A stretch of 64,000 bases of DNA from the NCBI GenBank assembly GCA_021776135.1, contig JAJFGL010000037.1, forward strand, positions 32,099-96,098, in the 5' to 3' direction. Positions 7,781 through 20,786 of the stretch are shown piece after piece. Origin of the DNA: Kiloniellaceae bacterium (GTDB lineage Bacteria > Pseudomonadota > Alphaproteobacteria > Kiloniellales > J153). The translations under genes were made by a program, and so were the position numbers. Every line of letters begins with the position of its first letter. Within the stretch, counting starts at the first letter, position 1. A model generated the notes under the pieces. The model saw only the letters and a program-made list of their open reading frames with translations, searched no databases and had not been told where the DNA came from.

Positions 7781-8574
7781 ATCCGGACCCAAACCGGATC
7801 GGTTCGCCGGAAACCCCTGGCTTGCCGGAAACCCATGGCGAAAACGGGAACGCGGACCTCCTTTTGGGGGGCCGGGTTTCCTTGGCGCAACCCCCGTCCG
7901 GGTATCGGGCCGCGATCGACCCGGTCATGCTGGCGGCCGCGGTTGCCGCTTCCGCTGGGGACAGCATTCTCGATCTTGGTTGCGGCGCCGGCGCCGGCGC
8001 CTTGTGTTTGCTGGCGCGGGTGCCCGGTATTCGCGTGACCGGACTGGACCTGCAGATCGACTTGGTGCGCCTGGCCGGCGAGAACGCCAAGCGTAACGGG
8101 GTCGCCAACCGCTTCCTCCCCATGGCCGGGGATGTCGCCAGGCTGCCGCCCCGCCTCGCCCCGGCCAGCTTCGATCATGTCATGTGCAACCCGCCCTACC
8201 TTAAGTCAGGCGCCGCCCGCGCGAGCGCCAACCCCGGGCGTGATATCGCCAATCGCGAGGGCGCGGCGGGTCTTGCCGTTTGGGTTTCCGCCGCCCTGAT
8301 CATGGTGCGCGCCAAGGGCTGGATTACCTTTATTCACCGGGCCGACCGGCTCGACGACCTTCTGGCCGCGCTCCATGGCCGCGCCAGCGGCATCGCGGTG
8401 TTCCCCTTGTGGCCCGGTCCCGGCAAGCCGGCCAAGCGGGTTATCGTCCAGGCGCGCAAAGGTGCGGCGAGCCCCTTGCGTTTCTTGCCGGGCCTGGTCC
8501 TGCACCAGCCCAGCGGCGCCTACACGGCCGCCGCCGATGCGATACTTAGAGACGCGGCCCCGCTCAGCTTCTAA
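7777..8574 (+). CDS. N6-adenine methyltransferase, TrmN6/YfiC family
   Basis: A 265-residue class I SAM-dependent methyltransferase. Motif I is DLGCGAGAGAL (about 66-76), the acidic residue after strand 2 is in GLDLQ, and the catalytic NPPY is at 138-141 (VMCNPPYLKSG), diagnostic of amino-group (N6-adenine) methylation. By family the likely substrate is A37 of tRNA1(Val), though some members act elsewhere. The GTG start overlaps the DUF2007 stop. The first about 25 residues are Pro-rich and probably flexible. Confidence 0.8.
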   Translation: MNPDPNRIGSPETPGLPETHGENGNADLLLGGRVSLAQPPSGYRAAIDPVMLAAAVAASAGDSILDLGCGAGAGALCLLARVPGIRVTGLDLQIDLVRLAGENAKRNGVANRFLPMAGDVARLPPRLAPASFDHVMCNPPYLKSGAARASANPGRDIANREGAAGLAVWVSAALIMVRAKGWITFIHRADRLDDLLAALHGRASGIAVFPLWPGPGKPAKRVIVQARKGAASPLRFLPGLVLHQPSGAYTAAADAILRDAAPLSF

Positions 8575-8623
8575 TTTTTTTGGACTGTTGTTCCAGGCGC
8601 CGCCCGTCTCTATATCTCCGCTC

Positions 8624-9493
8624 ATGGATATCGGGAGTCTTCTCGCCTACTTGCCCTTGCGGCGCTTCAAGGAACCGCCGCCCGTGGTCGGCGTGCTCCG
8701 GCTTGGCGGTGTGATCGGCGATGCCGGGCCCTTGCGTCCGGGCATGACCCTGTCGACCCTGGAAAGCCTGATCGAGCGGGCTTTCAAGCTGCCGCGTCTC
8801 AAGGCCGTTGCCTTGGCGGTCAATTCGCCCGGCGGCTCGCCCACCCAATCGGACCTGATCGCCAAGCGGATTCGCGACCTGGCCCAGGAACATGACGTCA
8901 AGGTCTTCGCCTTTTGCGAAGATGTCGCGGCCTCGGGCGGTTACTGGCTGGCCTGCGCCGCCGATGAGATTTTCGCCCGCGAGACCTCCATTATCGGCTC
9001 CATCGGGGTGATTTCCGCCGGCTTCGGGTTTCCCGAGCTGCTCAAGCACCATGGGATCGAGCGGCGGGTCCATACCTCGGGCGACAAGAAAGCCATGCTC
9101 GACCCCTTCCGACCGGAAAAGAAGGACGATCTCGCCCGGCTCAAGGCCCTGCACAAGGAAATCCACGATAGCTTCATCGCCACCGTGCGCGACCGCCGGG
9201 GCGGCCGCCTCAAGGGTGGCGACGACACCCTGTTCAGCGGCGAGTTTTGGACCGGCAAGGCGGCCCTCGACCTGGGCCTGATCGATGGCTTGGGCGAGTT
9301 GCGCCAGGTCATGCGCGAGCGCTACGGCGAAAAGGTCGTCTTGAAAAAAATCGACGGCGCCAAGCCCTGGTGGCGCCGGCGTCTGGGCCTCGGCGCCGGG
9401 CTTGGCGGCCGGGCATTCGATGCCCAGGGCGCCGTGAGCGGCCTGCTCGCCGCCGCCGAGGAACGTGCCCTCTGGGCCCGCTACGGGCTTTAG
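8624..9493 (+). CDS. sppA: S49 family peptidase (SppA-type signal peptide peptidase)
   Basis: A 289-residue serine protease of the Ser-Lys dyad type that degrades leftover signal peptides or small membrane proteins. Ser104 in VAASGGYWLA is the nucleophile and Lys156 in SGDKKAMLDPF the likely base; the conserved NSPGGSP block precedes them. I chose ATG 8624 because the long upstream extension (from 8375) overlaps the methyltransferase gene in another frame and carries no family sequence. There is no obvious N-terminal transmembrane helix, so this is the short, possibly cytoplasm-facing SohB/SppA form. Confidence 0.85.
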   Translation: MDIGSLLAYLPLRRFKEPPPVVGVLRLGGVIGDAGPLRPGMTLSTLESLIERAFKLPRLKAVALAVNSPGGSPTQSDLIAKRIRDLAQEHDVKVFAFCEDVAASGGYWLACAADEIFARETSIIGSIGVISAGFGFPELLKHHGIERRVHTSGDKKAMLDPFRPEKKDDLARLKALHKEIHDSFIATVRDRRGGRLKGGDDTLFSGEFWTGKAALDLGLIDGLGELRQVMRERYGEKVVLKKIDGAKPWWRRRLGLGAGLGGRAFDAQGAVSGLLAAAEERALWARYGL

Positions 9494-9540
9494 CGCCCCT
9501 CCTTGACCGCGCTACGCGCGGGCCTCTACAACCTTCACCC

Positions 9541-9816
9541 ATGTTCGGTTTTTCGCTTCAGAAAATCTTGGTCCTGGCCGCCGTGATCGCGGCGGTGTGG
9601 TACGGGTTCAAGTGGATCTCGCGCCTGCAAGAGGTGCGGGACGCGCAAGAAGGCGGAAAGCCCAAGAAAAAGCGCCGCTGGCCTGGGACCGCCCGCCGCG
9701 CGAAGGAAGAGCCGCCTGCAAGCGCGGCCGAAGATATGACGGCGTGCCCGGTCTGCGGCACTTACGTCGCTACGCGCGGGGCCGCCAACTGCGGCCGCGC
9801 CGACTGTCCCTACTGA
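9541..9816 (+). CDS. Small membrane-anchored zinc-ribbon protein
   Basis: A 91-residue protein of unknown function. Residues about 4-24 are one transmembrane helix (KILVLAAVIAAVWYGFKW), followed by a basic Lys/Arg-rich linker (KPKKKRR) and a C-terminal putative zinc ribbon with CPVCG and NCGRADCPY (four Cys). The ATG at 9541 is chosen because the in-frame extension upstream lies within sppA in a shadow frame. It follows sppA by 47 bases and precedes glyQ, so it may be cotranscribed with sppA. Confidence 0.7.
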   Translation: MFGFSLQKILVLAAVIAAVWYGFKWISRLQEVRDAQEGGKPKKKRRWPGTARRAKEEPPASAAEDMTACPVCGTYVATRGAANCGRADCPY

Positions 9817-9952
9817 TCCCCCCCGACTACTCCCCTCCCGGCGATGCTCCCCCGAAGACCGCTCCTATCCTCCCTCCCCATGCTTGATCGACTCTACGGG
9901 CAGGGCTAATGTGCGCGCGCTTATCCCGCAGTGCACAAACTTTTGACGGCAG

Positions 9953-10861
9953 ATGACCAAGGCCGCCCCCCAGCCCAAGGCCGATCCCCAGACTTGTTTC
10001 CAGCGTCTGATCCTGAAGCTTCAGGATTATTGGGCGGGGCAGGGCTGTGTGATTCTGCAGCCTTACGATATGGAAGTCGGCGCCGGGACCTTTCACCCGG
10101 CCACGACCCTGCGCGCGCTCGGCCCCGGCGTTTGGAACGCGGCCTATGTGCAGCCCTCGCGCCGGCCCACCGACGGCCGCTATGGCGACAATCCGAACCG
10201 CCTGCAGCACTACTACCAGTTCCAGGTCATCATGAAGCCGTCGCCGCCCGACGCCCAGGCGCTTTACCTGGGTTCCCTGGGCGCCCTCGGCCTCGATCCC
10301 CTGGCCCACGATATCCGTTTTGTCGAGGACGATTGGGAAAGCCCGACCCTGGGCGCCTGGGGCCTGGGCTGGGAGGTCTGGTGCGACGGCATGGAGGTGA
10401 CCCAGTTCACCTATTTCCAGCAGGTCGGCGGCATCGACTGCGATCCGGTTTCGGTCGAGCTGACCTACGGTCTGGAACGCCTGGCCATGTATGTGCAGGG
10501 GGTGGAGAACGTTTACGATCTGGATTGGGACGGGGTGCCCAAGGACCGGGGCGGCAAGACCTATGGCGACATCTTCCTGCAGGCGGAGCGCGAATTCTCG
10601 GCCTACAACTTCGAGCGCGCGGAGACCGAGGCCCTGGTCCGGCATTTTCAGGACGCCGAAGCCGAATGCGGACGGCTGCTGAGCGGCGAGGAGAAGCTGG
10701 CCCTGCCGGCTTACGACCAGTGCATGAAGGCCAGCCACCTGTTCAACCTTCTGGATGCCCGGGGCGTCATTTCGGTGACCGAGCGCCAATCCTATATCGG
10801 CCGGGTGCGGGCGCTGGCCAAGGGCTGTTGCGAGGCTTGGGTCGCCGGCCAGCATGGCTGA
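9953..10861 (+). CDS. glyQ: Glycyl-tRNA synthetase alpha subunit
   Basis: A 302-residue alpha chain of the alpha2beta2 bacterial glycyl-tRNA synthetase, which carries the class II aminoacylation site joining glycine to tRNA-Gly. Highly conserved blocks are visible: [19 protein letters not shown] near the N-terminus, [44 protein letters not shown], and [28 protein letters not shown]. The length is typical. It overlaps glyS by 8 bases, so the subunits are translated together. Confidence 0.97.
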   Translation: MTKAAPQPKADPQTCFQRLILKLQDYWAGQGCVILQPYDMEVGAGTFHPATTLRALGPGVWNAAYVQPSRRPTDGRYGDNPNRLQHYYQFQVIMKPSPPDAQALYLGSLGALGLDPLAHDIRFVEDDWESPTLGAWGLGWEVWCDGMEVTQFTYFQQVGGIDCDPVSVELTYGLERLAMYVQGVENVYDLDWDGVPKDRGGKTYGDIFLQAEREFSAYNFERAETEALVRHFQDAEAECGRLLSGEEKLALPAYDQCMKASHLFNLLDARGVISVTERQSYIGRVRALAKGCCEAWVAGQHG

Positions 10862-12941
10862 TCTTCTCATCGAACTTTTGTCGGAGGAAATCCCGGCGCG
10901 TATGCAGGCCCGCGCCGCCGCCGATTTGGGCCGCTTGCTGTCGGAACGCTTGACGGCGGCGGGCCTGGATCACGAAACACCCCAGGTTTTCGCCACCCCG
11001 CGACGACTTGCTGTTGCGATTGCTGGGCTGCCCAAGAAACAACCCGATGCGAGCGAGGAGCGGCGCGGCCCCCGCGTCGGCGCCCCCGAAAAGGCGGTGC
11101 AGGGCTTCCTCAAGGCCAATGGCCTGAAATCGCTCAAGCAGGCCGAGGTGCGAAGCCTCGACAAGGGCGAGTTCTACTTCGCGGTCAAGAAAACCAAGGG
11201 CCAGGCGACGGCGGATGTGCTGCCCGGCTTGATAAGGGGCGCGATACAAGCGCTTAGCTGGCCGAAATCCATGCGCTGGACCGCGGGATCGTTCCGCTGG
11301 GTCCGCCCCTTGCAGTCGGTTCTGGCGGTCTTCGCTGGGCAAGCCTTGGCGGGGGAGGTGCCCCTGGGCGGTGAAACCGCGCTGGTCTTCGGCAACGCGA
11401 CCCTCGGCCATCGTTTCCTGGCGCCCAAGCCCTTCAAGGTGCGGGGCTTCGCCGACTATGAGACCAAGCTGCGCAAGGCCTATGTCATTCTCGATCCCGA
11501 GGAACGCAAGGCGGAAATTCTAAAACAGTCCAAGCGGCGCCTGGCCCGCGCCAAGCTCAAACTCAAGGACGATCCGGCCCTGCTTGACGAGGTCGTGGGC
11601 TTGGTCGAGTGGCCGGTCGTGCTCATGGGCAGCATCGACGCGCAATTCATGGACCTGCCGGCGGAGGTGCTGACCACCTCCATGCGCAGCCACCAAAAGT
11701 ATCTTTCGCTGCTCGATAGCAAGGGCCGGCTGTCCTCTAGCTTTCTGCTGGTCGCCAACATGGCGGCGGCGGACAAGGGCAAGGCCATCGTGGCCGGTAA
11801 CGAGCGCGTCCTGCGCGCCCGCCTGGCCGATGCGCGCTTCTTCTGGGATCAGGACCGTAAACAGACCCTGGCCAGCCGCGCCGCGCGCCTGAACGACATC
11901 GTGTTTCACGAAAAGCTCGGCACCCTGGATGCAAAGGTCGATCGCGTTCAGGCCTTGGCGACGGAAATCGCGGGCTATGTGTCCGGCGCGGACAAGGACC
12001 GGGTACGCTCGGCGGCGCGCCTGGCCAAGGCCGATCTGGTGACCGGCATGGTCGGCGAGTTCCCGGAACTGCAGGGCATCATGGGGCACTACTATGCCTT
12101 GCACGACGGCGAGCACGCGGATGTGGCGCGCGCCATCGCCGAGCACTATTCGCCCCTGGGACCTAGCGATATCTGCCCCTCGGCGCCGACCTCGGTCGCT
12201 GTCGCCCTGGCCGATAAGATCGATACCCTGGCCGGATTCTTCGCCATCGGCGAGAAGCCGACCGGGTCCAAGGATCCCTATGCCCTGCGCCGCACGGCGC
12301 TGGGGATCATTCGCTTGATCCTGGAAAACCGCTTGCGTCTGCCTTTGCTGAAGGCCTTCGATCTAGCCGCGCTCGCGGCCCCCGCCGAGCGGCGCGCCGA
12401 TTTGCGCGGGACCGCTGGCGCCTTGCTAGATTTCTTCGCCGACCGGCTCACGGTCACCTTGCGCGGCGAGGGGGTGCGCCACGATCTTATCGCGGCCGTC
12501 TTCGCCGTGGGTGGGGAGGACGACCTGGTTCGTCTGCTGGCCCGGGTCGCGGCTTTGGGGGTGTTCCTGAAAACCGGCGATGGCGCCAATCTACTGGTTG
12601 CCTACCGCCGGGCGGCGAACATCGTGCGGATTGAGGAAAAGCGCGACGGGCGCTCCTACGACGAAGAGATAGACCCGGCCGCCCTGGATCAGGAAGAGGA
12701 ACGCGATCTATACCGCGCCCTGGGCGCCGTCTCCGCGACCTCGCGCCGGGCGCTCTCTTCGGAAGATTTCAGGGGCGCCATGACCGCCCTTGCCTCGCTG
12801 CGTAAACCGGTCGATAGCTTTTTCGACAAGGTAACCGTCAACGCGGACGATCCCGAATTGCGCGCCAACCGCTTGCGTTTGCTGGGACGCATACGCGTGA
12901 CCCTCGACCGGGTCGCGGATTTTTCTAAGATCGAAGGATAG
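10854..12941 (+). CDS. glyS: Glycyl-tRNA synthetase beta subunit
   Basis: A 695-residue beta chain that recognises tRNA-Gly and stabilises the alpha subunit. Family blocks include the N-terminal [15 protein letters not shown], the [19 protein letters not shown] block, the [12 protein letters not shown] region, the [15 protein letters not shown] block and [15 protein letters not shown], and a C-terminal anticodon-binding-like helical region. The length matches. The ATG overlaps the end of glyQ. It is followed 10 bases later by ppdK, on the same strand. Confidence 0.97.
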   Translation: MADLLIELLSEEIPARMQARAAADLGRLLSERLTAAGLDHETPQVFATPRRLAVAIAGLPKKQPDASEERRGPRVGAPEKAVQGFLKANGLKSLKQAEVRSLDKGEFYFAVKKTKGQATADVLPGLIRGAIQALSWPKSMRWTAGSFRWVRPLQSVLAVFAGQALAGEVPLGGETALVFGNATLGHRFLAPKPFKVRGFADYETKLRKAYVILDPEERKAEILKQSKRRLARAKLKLKDDPALLDEVVGLVEWPVVLMGSIDAQFMDLPAEVLTTSMRSHQKYLSLLDSKGRLSSSFLLVANMAAADKGKAIVAGNERVLRARLADARFFWDQDRKQTLASRAARLNDIVFHEKLGTLDAKVDRVQALATEIAGYVSGADKDRVRSAARLAKADLVTGMVGEFPELQGIMGHYYALHDGEHADVARAIAEHYSPLGPSDICPSAPTSVAVALADKIDTLAGFFAIGEKPTGSKDPYALRRTALGIIRLILENRLRLPLLKAFDLAALAAPAERRADLRGTAGALLDFFADRLTVTLRGEGVRHDLIAAVFAVGGEDDLVRLLARVAALGVFLKTGDGANLLVAYRRAANIVRIEEKRDGRSYDEEIDPAALDQEEERDLYRALGAVSATSRRALSSEDFRGAMTALASLRKPVDSFFDKVTVNADDPELRANRLRLLGRIRVTLDRVADFSKIEG

Positions 12942-12951
12942 GGAGAGCCGG

Positions 12952-15692
<2,741 letters not shown>

Positions 15693-15696
<4 letters not shown>

Positions 15697-16550
15697 CCGG
15701 CCTCTTCCTCCAGTGCGCGTTCCACGACAATCTGAAAGCGGTAGGGCGATTCTAAACCGCCGGCCTGGATGGAGGTGGTGCCGTAACTCAAATCGGCGGC
15801 GCTGAATTCTTCGAAATGCCCGATCCGCTGGCCGGCGACCATGGTTCCCAGATGGCTACCTAAATCCCGGACGATGAGCCGGCCTTCCTTATTCTCAATC
15901 GCGAAGTGCAGGGGTGAGATTTCGTCGCCGTGAGAGGCTTGGACCATGAGGTCGGCCTTGTGCACGGTGGTTTTTTCTTCTGGCTGCAGGTGCCGCCCGA
16001 CGTGGTAGGGCAGGGTTCCGACGGTCGTGCCTTCGGAACCGAGCTGGCTCAACATCTCCGGCGATTCCCCCATCAAGTGGATCGAACGAACCGCGCGGTA
16101 GGGGGCGCCCTCGCTATACAATTGGTGAACCATGAGTTGGCTTTGCGCCGTCGCCAAGCGGTCGCAAAGCGCGCGCAGCAGGGTCAGGGCGAGTGGATTT
16201 TCGCGCCTGAAAACCGATAGGAAGGCGTCTTTTGGAATCACCATCAAGGAGACCGGGGTGACGGCGCGGACGGTGGTCGAGCGCGCGGTGTTCCGCAGGA
16301 CGCCCGATTCCCCAAAAATCGCCCCCTTGCCCAGAACCGCCAAGCGCACATGATCGTCGCCGATCTGGCGGGCCACCTCCACCTTGCCGTCGGTCACGAT
16401 GAAAACGGCGTCGCCAGGACCGCCTTCCTCATAGATAACCTTGCCGGCGGGCAGGGATTTTTCTTCAAGTTCCTTCATGGGGCCGATTTTGATCCGGGCC
16501 CCTTTAGGAAGGATTAAGGATACCCGTGCCGCGCGAATCGCGCTCCACAC
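15693..16550 (-). CDS. Cyclic nucleotide-binding domain / FHA domain fusion protein
   Basis: Up to 285 residues. Residues about 28-140 are a CRP/CAP-type cyclic-nucleotide-binding domain (GDAVFIVTDGKVEVAR, GAIFGESGVLRNTARSTTVRA). Residues about 185-275 look like an FHA phosphothreonine-binding domain: HVGR, S-P-L-H-F, D-L-G-S-H-L-G-T, V-A-G-Q-R-I, with His-Leu in place of the usual Asn in the NGT loop. There is no DNA-binding helix-turn-helix, so this is a sensor/adaptor rather than a CRP regulator. The start is uncertain: GTG 16550 gives the longest form, and ATG 16478 (MKELEEKSL) is the alternative. It converges on ppdK with a 4-base overlap. A cyclase lies further on at 32266. Confidence 0.78.
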
Positions 16551-16576
16551 GCGGCCGTATTCGGGTGGTTACCGGC

Positions 16577-17476
16577 TTAGAAACGCGCCCAGGCCATTTT
16601 TTTGGGGATCAGTTTTGCCTCTCCCGCCATCAAGGGCTGGGTGGAGGATTCCAGGGCGTCGAGCCGCAGCAGCGCGAGCCCGAGGTGTTCGAGACCTGAC
16701 CTCATGGTGCCGAGATCCTTGCCGCCGCGCAGTATGGGCGTGCCGGGGGCCGGGGTGGGGCCGTCGATCTCAACCGGCATCAGGCGCTTCTTGATAAGTG
16801 CGCGATACTTCGTCCGCGCGGTCAATTCCTGGCCCATGAAACACCCCTTGTCCCAATCCACGCCATTGAGCTCGTCGAAGCCGTTCTCGAGCAAGGGCGA
16901 ACGCTCGACTTCCAGATCGCGGCTGCCGTCGGGAACGCCGAGCGACATGCGCAGGCGGTCGTAGGCGGCGGGACTGGCGGCGGTGAAACCGGCCTGCTTT
17001 AAAGCCGCGTCCGCTTCGCCGCGCGGTAGGACGGCGCGCGCGCCCAGGTCCGGCAGGCGGGGATCCATATAGGCCAGCCCGCCCCCAAGAGGCGCCGCTG
17101 CGCCGGCGGTTTCCGGTAGCGCCAGGGCCGCGGCCGTGCCGGCGCCGAAGAGGGCCGCGACCGCGTAGCGCGCGCCCGCATCCTCGATTTCCACCTTGGA
17201 GCGCAGCTTATATAGGGATAACCGGCGTTTCAGGTCGTTCAGCCGGGCCGCTTCGCAATCGATCAGGATGGCTTGCGGATCCCGCGGGTCCAGGCACAGG
17301 AAGAATTCGTGCAGGAACTTGCCTTGGGGGGTCAGAAACGCGGCCCAGATGGCGCGTTCCGGGGTTAGTTTCCCGATATCGTTCGAGATCATGCCTTGCA
17401 GAAAATCGCGCGAATCCATGCCTGTGACGCACAACACCGCGCGCGACTCCAGGACCAAGGCTGCAGGTTCCGTCAT
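16577..17476 (-). CDS. ygfZ: YgfZ/GcvT-like folate-binding Fe-S assembly protein
   Basis: A 299-residue member of the YgfZ/IBA57 family, tetrahydrofolate-dependent proteins that help assemble or repair 4Fe-4S clusters. The signature KGCFMGQE (K-G-C-x-x-G-Q-E) is present in the second half, preceded by NGFDELNGVDWD. The N-terminal SRDFLQGMISNDIGKL block is also typical. ATG 17476 is the start. The CNMP/FHA gene starts 27 bases downstream on the same strand, so the two may be cotranscribed; the glycosyltransferase gene is divergent. Confidence 0.9.
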   Translation of the reverse strand: MTEPAALVLESRAVLCVTGMDSRDFLQGMISNDIGKLTPERAIWAAFLTPQGKFLHEFFLCLDPRDPQAILIDCEAARLNDLKRRLSLYKLRSKVEIEDAGARYAVAALFGAGTAAALALPETAGAAAPLGGGLAYMDPRLPDLGARAVLPRGEADAALKQAGFTAASPAAYDRLRMSLGVPDGSRDLEVERSPLLENGFDELNGVDWDKGCFMGQELTARTKYRALIKKRLMPVEIDGPTPAPGTPILRGGKDLGTMRSGLEHLGLALLRLDALESSTQPLMAGEAKLIPKKMAWARF

Positions 17477-17598
17477 TTTAACCCCTTTTCTAAGTCTAGA
17501 AGGTGGCGCTGGACGGCGGCTTTGGCAAGCGCGCCTTGGCTGCGGGCCGCGGATTCTGTTATAAGCTTGCCGCTGTACCGCTGGGAAGGACGCGAAGC

Positions 17599-18330
17599 TT
17601 GCAAACCGTTATTTGCATGAAATGGGGCACGCTCTACGGCGTGGATTACGTCAACCGCCTTCACAGCATGGTGAAACGGCACACCCGCCATTCCTTGCGC
17701 TTTGTCTGCTTCACGGACGATCCGGCGGGCATGGACCCCGTGGTCGAGGTCCAGCCCCTTCCGGACATGGAACTGCCGGAACGGGTGCGCTGGAAGGGCT
17801 GGCGTAAACTGTCGGTTTTCAAGCCGGGGCTTGGCGATCTCCAAGGCGATGTTCTGTACCTCGATATCGATCTCGTCCTCACCCAATCGATCGATTGCTT
17901 TTTTGAGTTCGAGCCGGCCTCCAGCTACTGTGTCGCGGAGAATTGGACCCAGGCCGGGCTGGGTATCGGCAACACCTCGGTTTTTCGCTATCGCGCCGGC
18001 GTCCATGGCTACCTCCTCGATAACTTCGTGGCGGACCCGGAATCGAAACTGGCGAAGTACCGCAATTCGCAAACCTATATCTCCCGCGAGGTGTCGGAGA
18101 TGGTCTTCTGGCCAAGCGACTGGTGTGTGAGTTTCAAGGCTAACCTGGTGCCGCGCTGGCCCATGAACTTCCTCAAGGTGCCGCCGCTGCCTAAGAATAC
18201 ACGTATCGTCGCCTTCACCGGAGAGCCTAATCCCGATGCCGCGCGCGACGGTTACTGGCCCGATTCATGGCGTAAGAAGATCTACAAGCGGGTGCGCCCG
18301 ACGCCTTGGATCGCCGAGCATTGGCGCTAG
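17599..18330 (+). CDS. Glycosyltransferase with DxD motif
   Basis: A 243-residue glycosyltransferase-like protein. The opening TVICMKWGTLYGVDYVNRL, the central VLYLDIDLVL with a metal/nucleotide-sugar-binding D-I-D, and W-Q/A-G-L-G-I-G-N-T-S-V-F match a family of small GT-A-fold enzymes in alphaproteobacterial envelope clusters. I chose TTG 17599 because GGGAAGGA lies at 17583-17590 and the conserved N-terminus begins there; ATG 17617 is the alternative, and the longer upstream frame shows no family sequence. Two bases separate it from the next glycosyltransferase. Sugar and acceptor are unknown. Confidence 0.8.
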   Translation: MQTVICMKWGTLYGVDYVNRLHSMVKRHTRHSLRFVCFTDDPAGMDPVVEVQPLPDMELPERVRWKGWRKLSVFKPGLGDLQGDVLYLDIDLVLTQSIDCFFEFEPASSYCVAENWTQAGLGIGNTSVFRYRAGVHGYLLDNFVADPESKLAKYRNSQTYISREVSEMVFWPSDWCVSFKANLVPRWPMNFLKVPPLPKNTRIVAFTGEPNPDAARDGYWPDSWRKKIYKRVRPTPWIAEHWR

Positions 18331-18332
18331 AA

Positions 18333-19376
18333 ATGAAGGTCATGCAGGTCATGGCGGGTGGGGAACACGGCGGCGCCGAGACCTTCTTTGTCGATTTGGT
18401 GACGGCCTTGCAGCGCCGGGGCCTGGATCAGCGCGCGGTTATCCGCCGCAATCCGGCCCGTTCCAAGATTTTGCGCGATGCCGGCGTGCCCCTGGCGGAA
18501 TACCGCTTCGGCGGTCCCCTCGACATCGTGACCAAGCTGGCCTTGCGCCGGGAAATCGCGCGCTTTCAGCCCGATATCGTGCAAACCTGGATGGTGCGGG
18601 CGACCAAGGCCTGTCCGCGCGGCACCTTTGTTCACATCGGCTGGCTGGGCGGCTATTATAAACCGATGCATTTTCAGGATTGCGATCATGTCGTCGGCGT
18701 GACCCAGAGCATCGCCGATCATATGAGCGCCGCCGGTTGGACCGGGGCGCGATCCCATTTTCTGCCCACCTTCGCGGTGCGCCAGCCCGCCGAAGCCTTG
18801 AAGCGCGCCGACTACGGCACGCCGGAAGATGCGCCGCTGTTATTGGCGCTGGGCCGGCTGCACGCCAAAAAGGCCTTCGATATCCTCCTGAAGTCCTTGG
18901 TTTCCGTCCCCAAGGCCTGGTTGTGGATCGCCGGGGAGGGGGAACTGCGCGGGGAGTTGGAGGCCATGGCGGCGGACTTGGGGCTTATCGATCGGGTGCG
19001 CTTCCTCGGCTGGCGCTATGACCGGGAGGCCTTGCTGGCGACCGCCGACATCTGCGTTTTTCCATCCCGCTACGAACCCTTCGGCACCGTGACCATCGAA
19101 GCCTGGGCCTGCGATACCCCGCTGGTGGCGGCGGCCAGCGCCGGGCCGGCGGCGGTTATCCGCGACGGCGAAGATGCGCTTCTGGTGCCGGTCGACGACG
19201 CCGGGGCGCTGGCGGCGGCCATCAACCGCCTGCTGGACGAGCCTGCCTTGGCGGCAAAGCTGGTTGCCGCCGGGCGCCGGCGCTACGAGGCTGAATACAC
19301 CGAGGAAGCCTGCGCCAAACGCTACCTCGCCTTCTACCAGGGTCTTTTGGACGCCCGGAACCTGGCCGCCCAATGA
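18333..19376 (+). CDS. Glycosyltransferase family 4 (GT-B)
   Basis: A 347-residue GT4 enzyme that transfers a sugar from an activated donor onto an envelope glycan or lipid. The N-terminal half has MQVMAGGEHGGAETFF (acceptor side), and the C-terminal half has LLALGRLHAKKAFD, the nucleotide-binding FPSRYEPFGTVTIEAWACDTPLVA block (E-x7-E type) and GPAAVIRDGEDALLVP. ATG 18333 is immediately after the preceding stop; the earlier in-frame start at 18306 would overlap it. The stop overlaps the dihydroorotase start (ATGA). The acceptor is unknown; lipopolysaccharide or exopolysaccharide is a guess. Confidence 0.88.
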   Translation: MKVMQVMAGGEHGGAETFFVDLVTALQRRGLDQRAVIRRNPARSKILRDAGVPLAEYRFGGPLDIVTKLALRREIARFQPDIVQTWMVRATKACPRGTFVHIGWLGGYYKPMHFQDCDHVVGVTQSIADHMSAAGWTGARSHFLPTFAVRQPAEALKRADYGTPEDAPLLLALGRLHAKKAFDILLKSLVSVPKAWLWIAGEGELRGELEAMAADLGLIDRVRFLGWRYDREALLATADICVFPSRYEPFGTVTIEAWACDTPLVAAASAGPAAVIRDGEDALLVPVDDAGALAAAINRLLDEPALAAKLVAAGRRRYEAEYTEEACAKRYLAFYQGLLDARNLAAQ

Positions 19377-20722
19377 ACGCCACTCCCTTCGATCTGATCC
19401 TCAAGGGCGGCACGCTGGTTACCCCGGCGGGCCTGCGCGCGGGGGATGTCGGCGTGCGCGGCGGGCGCATCGCCGAAATCGGCAAGCTGGAGAGCGAGGC
19501 CGCGGCCGAGATTATCGAGGCGCGCGGGCTTCATGTCTTGCCGGGGGTCATCGATACCCAGGTTCATTTCCGCGAGCCGGGCCTGGAGCATAAGGAAGAC
19601 CTGGCCAGCGGCACGGCGTCGGCGGCCCTGGGCGGGGTCACGGCCGTGTTCGAAATGCCCAACACCACGCCCTCGACCCTGACCGCCGCCGACATGCAAG
19701 ACAAGCTGCGCCGTGCCCAGGGGCGGGCCTGGACCGATCATGCCTTTTTCATGGGCGTGGCGGCGGAAAACGCCGGGCATCTGGCCAGCTTGGAAAACGA
19801 ACCCGGCTGTTGCGGGCTCAAGGTCTTCATGGGCTCCTCCACCGGCAGCCTGCTGGTCGATGACGACGAAACTCTTCTTCAAGCCTTGCGCAGCGGCCGC
19901 CGGCGCATGGCGGTCCATGCCGAGGACGAGGCCCGTTTGCGCGAACGCCTGGCGCTGGTGCGCGGCGGCGCCGATGTGGCGCGGCATCCCGAATGGCGCG
20001 ACGTGGAAACGGCGCGCCTGGCGACGGAGCGGGTGCTGGGGCTCGCCCGGCGCGCCGGGCGCCGGGTTCACGTTCTGCATGTGACCACGGCGGAAGAAAT
20101 CCCGCTTCTGGCCGCCAACAAGGACATTGCGACGGTTGAGGTCACGCCCCAGCATCTGACCCTGACGGCGCCGGAGTGCTACGAACGCCTGGGCACCTTC
20201 GCGCAAATGAACCCGCCCATACGCGAGGCCCGGCACCGGGAGGCCCTGTGGCGCGCCATCGACCAGGGAGTGGTCGATGTGATCGGCACCGACCACGCGC
20301 CCCACACCCGCGAGGAAAAGGCGCGGGACTACCCGGCCTCGCCCTCGGGCATGCCCGGCGTTCAGACCCTGATGCCGATCATGCTCGATCACGTCAATGC
20401 CGGGCGGCTGACCCTGACGCGCTTGGTGGATTTGTTGTGCGCGGGGCCGCAAAGAATATACGGGATCGTTGCTAAGGGCCGGATCGCGGTTGGTTACGAC
20501 GCCGACTTCACCGTCGTCGATTTAGCGGCGCGGCGCGAGATCACGGCCTCGTGGCTGGCCGCCAAATGCGGCTGGTCGCCTTTCGAAGGCATGACCGTCA
20601 CCGGCTGGCCGAAAGCCACCATCGTGCGCGGCCGCACGATCATGCGCGAGGATGAACTGCTGGGCCCGCCCCAAGGACAGCCGGTACGTTTTCTGGAGAC
20701 CCTAGCGCGCAAGCGGGGGTGA
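19373..20722 (+). CDS. pyrC: Dihydroorotase (class I, PyrC-like)
   Basis: A 449-residue metal-dependent amidohydrolase closing carbamoyl aspartate to dihydroorotate in pyrimidine synthesis. The metal ligands are in GVIDTQVHFREPG (the usual H-x-H reads Q-x-H here), the carboxylated Lys is in GLKVFMGSSTG, further His are in HAEDE and VHVLHVTTAEE, and the catalytic Asp is in GTDHAPH. Gln in place of the first His is seen in some dihydroorotase relatives and deserves note. The overlap with the glycosyltransferase gene is 4 bases. Related hydantoinase/allantoinase activity is an alternative. Confidence 0.85.
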   Translation: MNATPFDLILKGGTLVTPAGLRAGDVGVRGGRIAEIGKLESEAAAEIIEARGLHVLPGVIDTQVHFREPGLEHKEDLASGTASAALGGVTAVFEMPNTTPSTLTAADMQDKLRRAQGRAWTDHAFFMGVAAENAGHLASLENEPGCCGLKVFMGSSTGSLLVDDDETLLQALRSGRRRMAVHAEDEARLRERLALVRGGADVARHPEWRDVETARLATERVLGLARRAGRRVHVLHVTTAEEIPLLAANKDIATVEVTPQHLTLTAPECYERLGTFAQMNPPIREARHREALWRAIDQGVVDVIGTDHAPHTREEKARDYPASPSGMPGVQTLMPIMLDHVNAGRLTLTRLVDLLCAGPQRIYGIVAKGRIAVGYDADFTVVDLAARREITASWLAAKCGWSPFEGMTVTGWPKATIVRGRTIMREDELLGPPQGQPVRFLETLARKRG

Positions 20723-20786
20723 CAAGTTAGCCGTTTAAAAACCGCCGTTCATTTTGAGTCGAACACTTAGCGGGGAGCGTTGGAGA

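Noticed and set aside
9827..10870. 347-codon minus-strand frame over glyQ
   Set aside because: It is an antisense shadow of a certain gene, caused by high GC at third positions.
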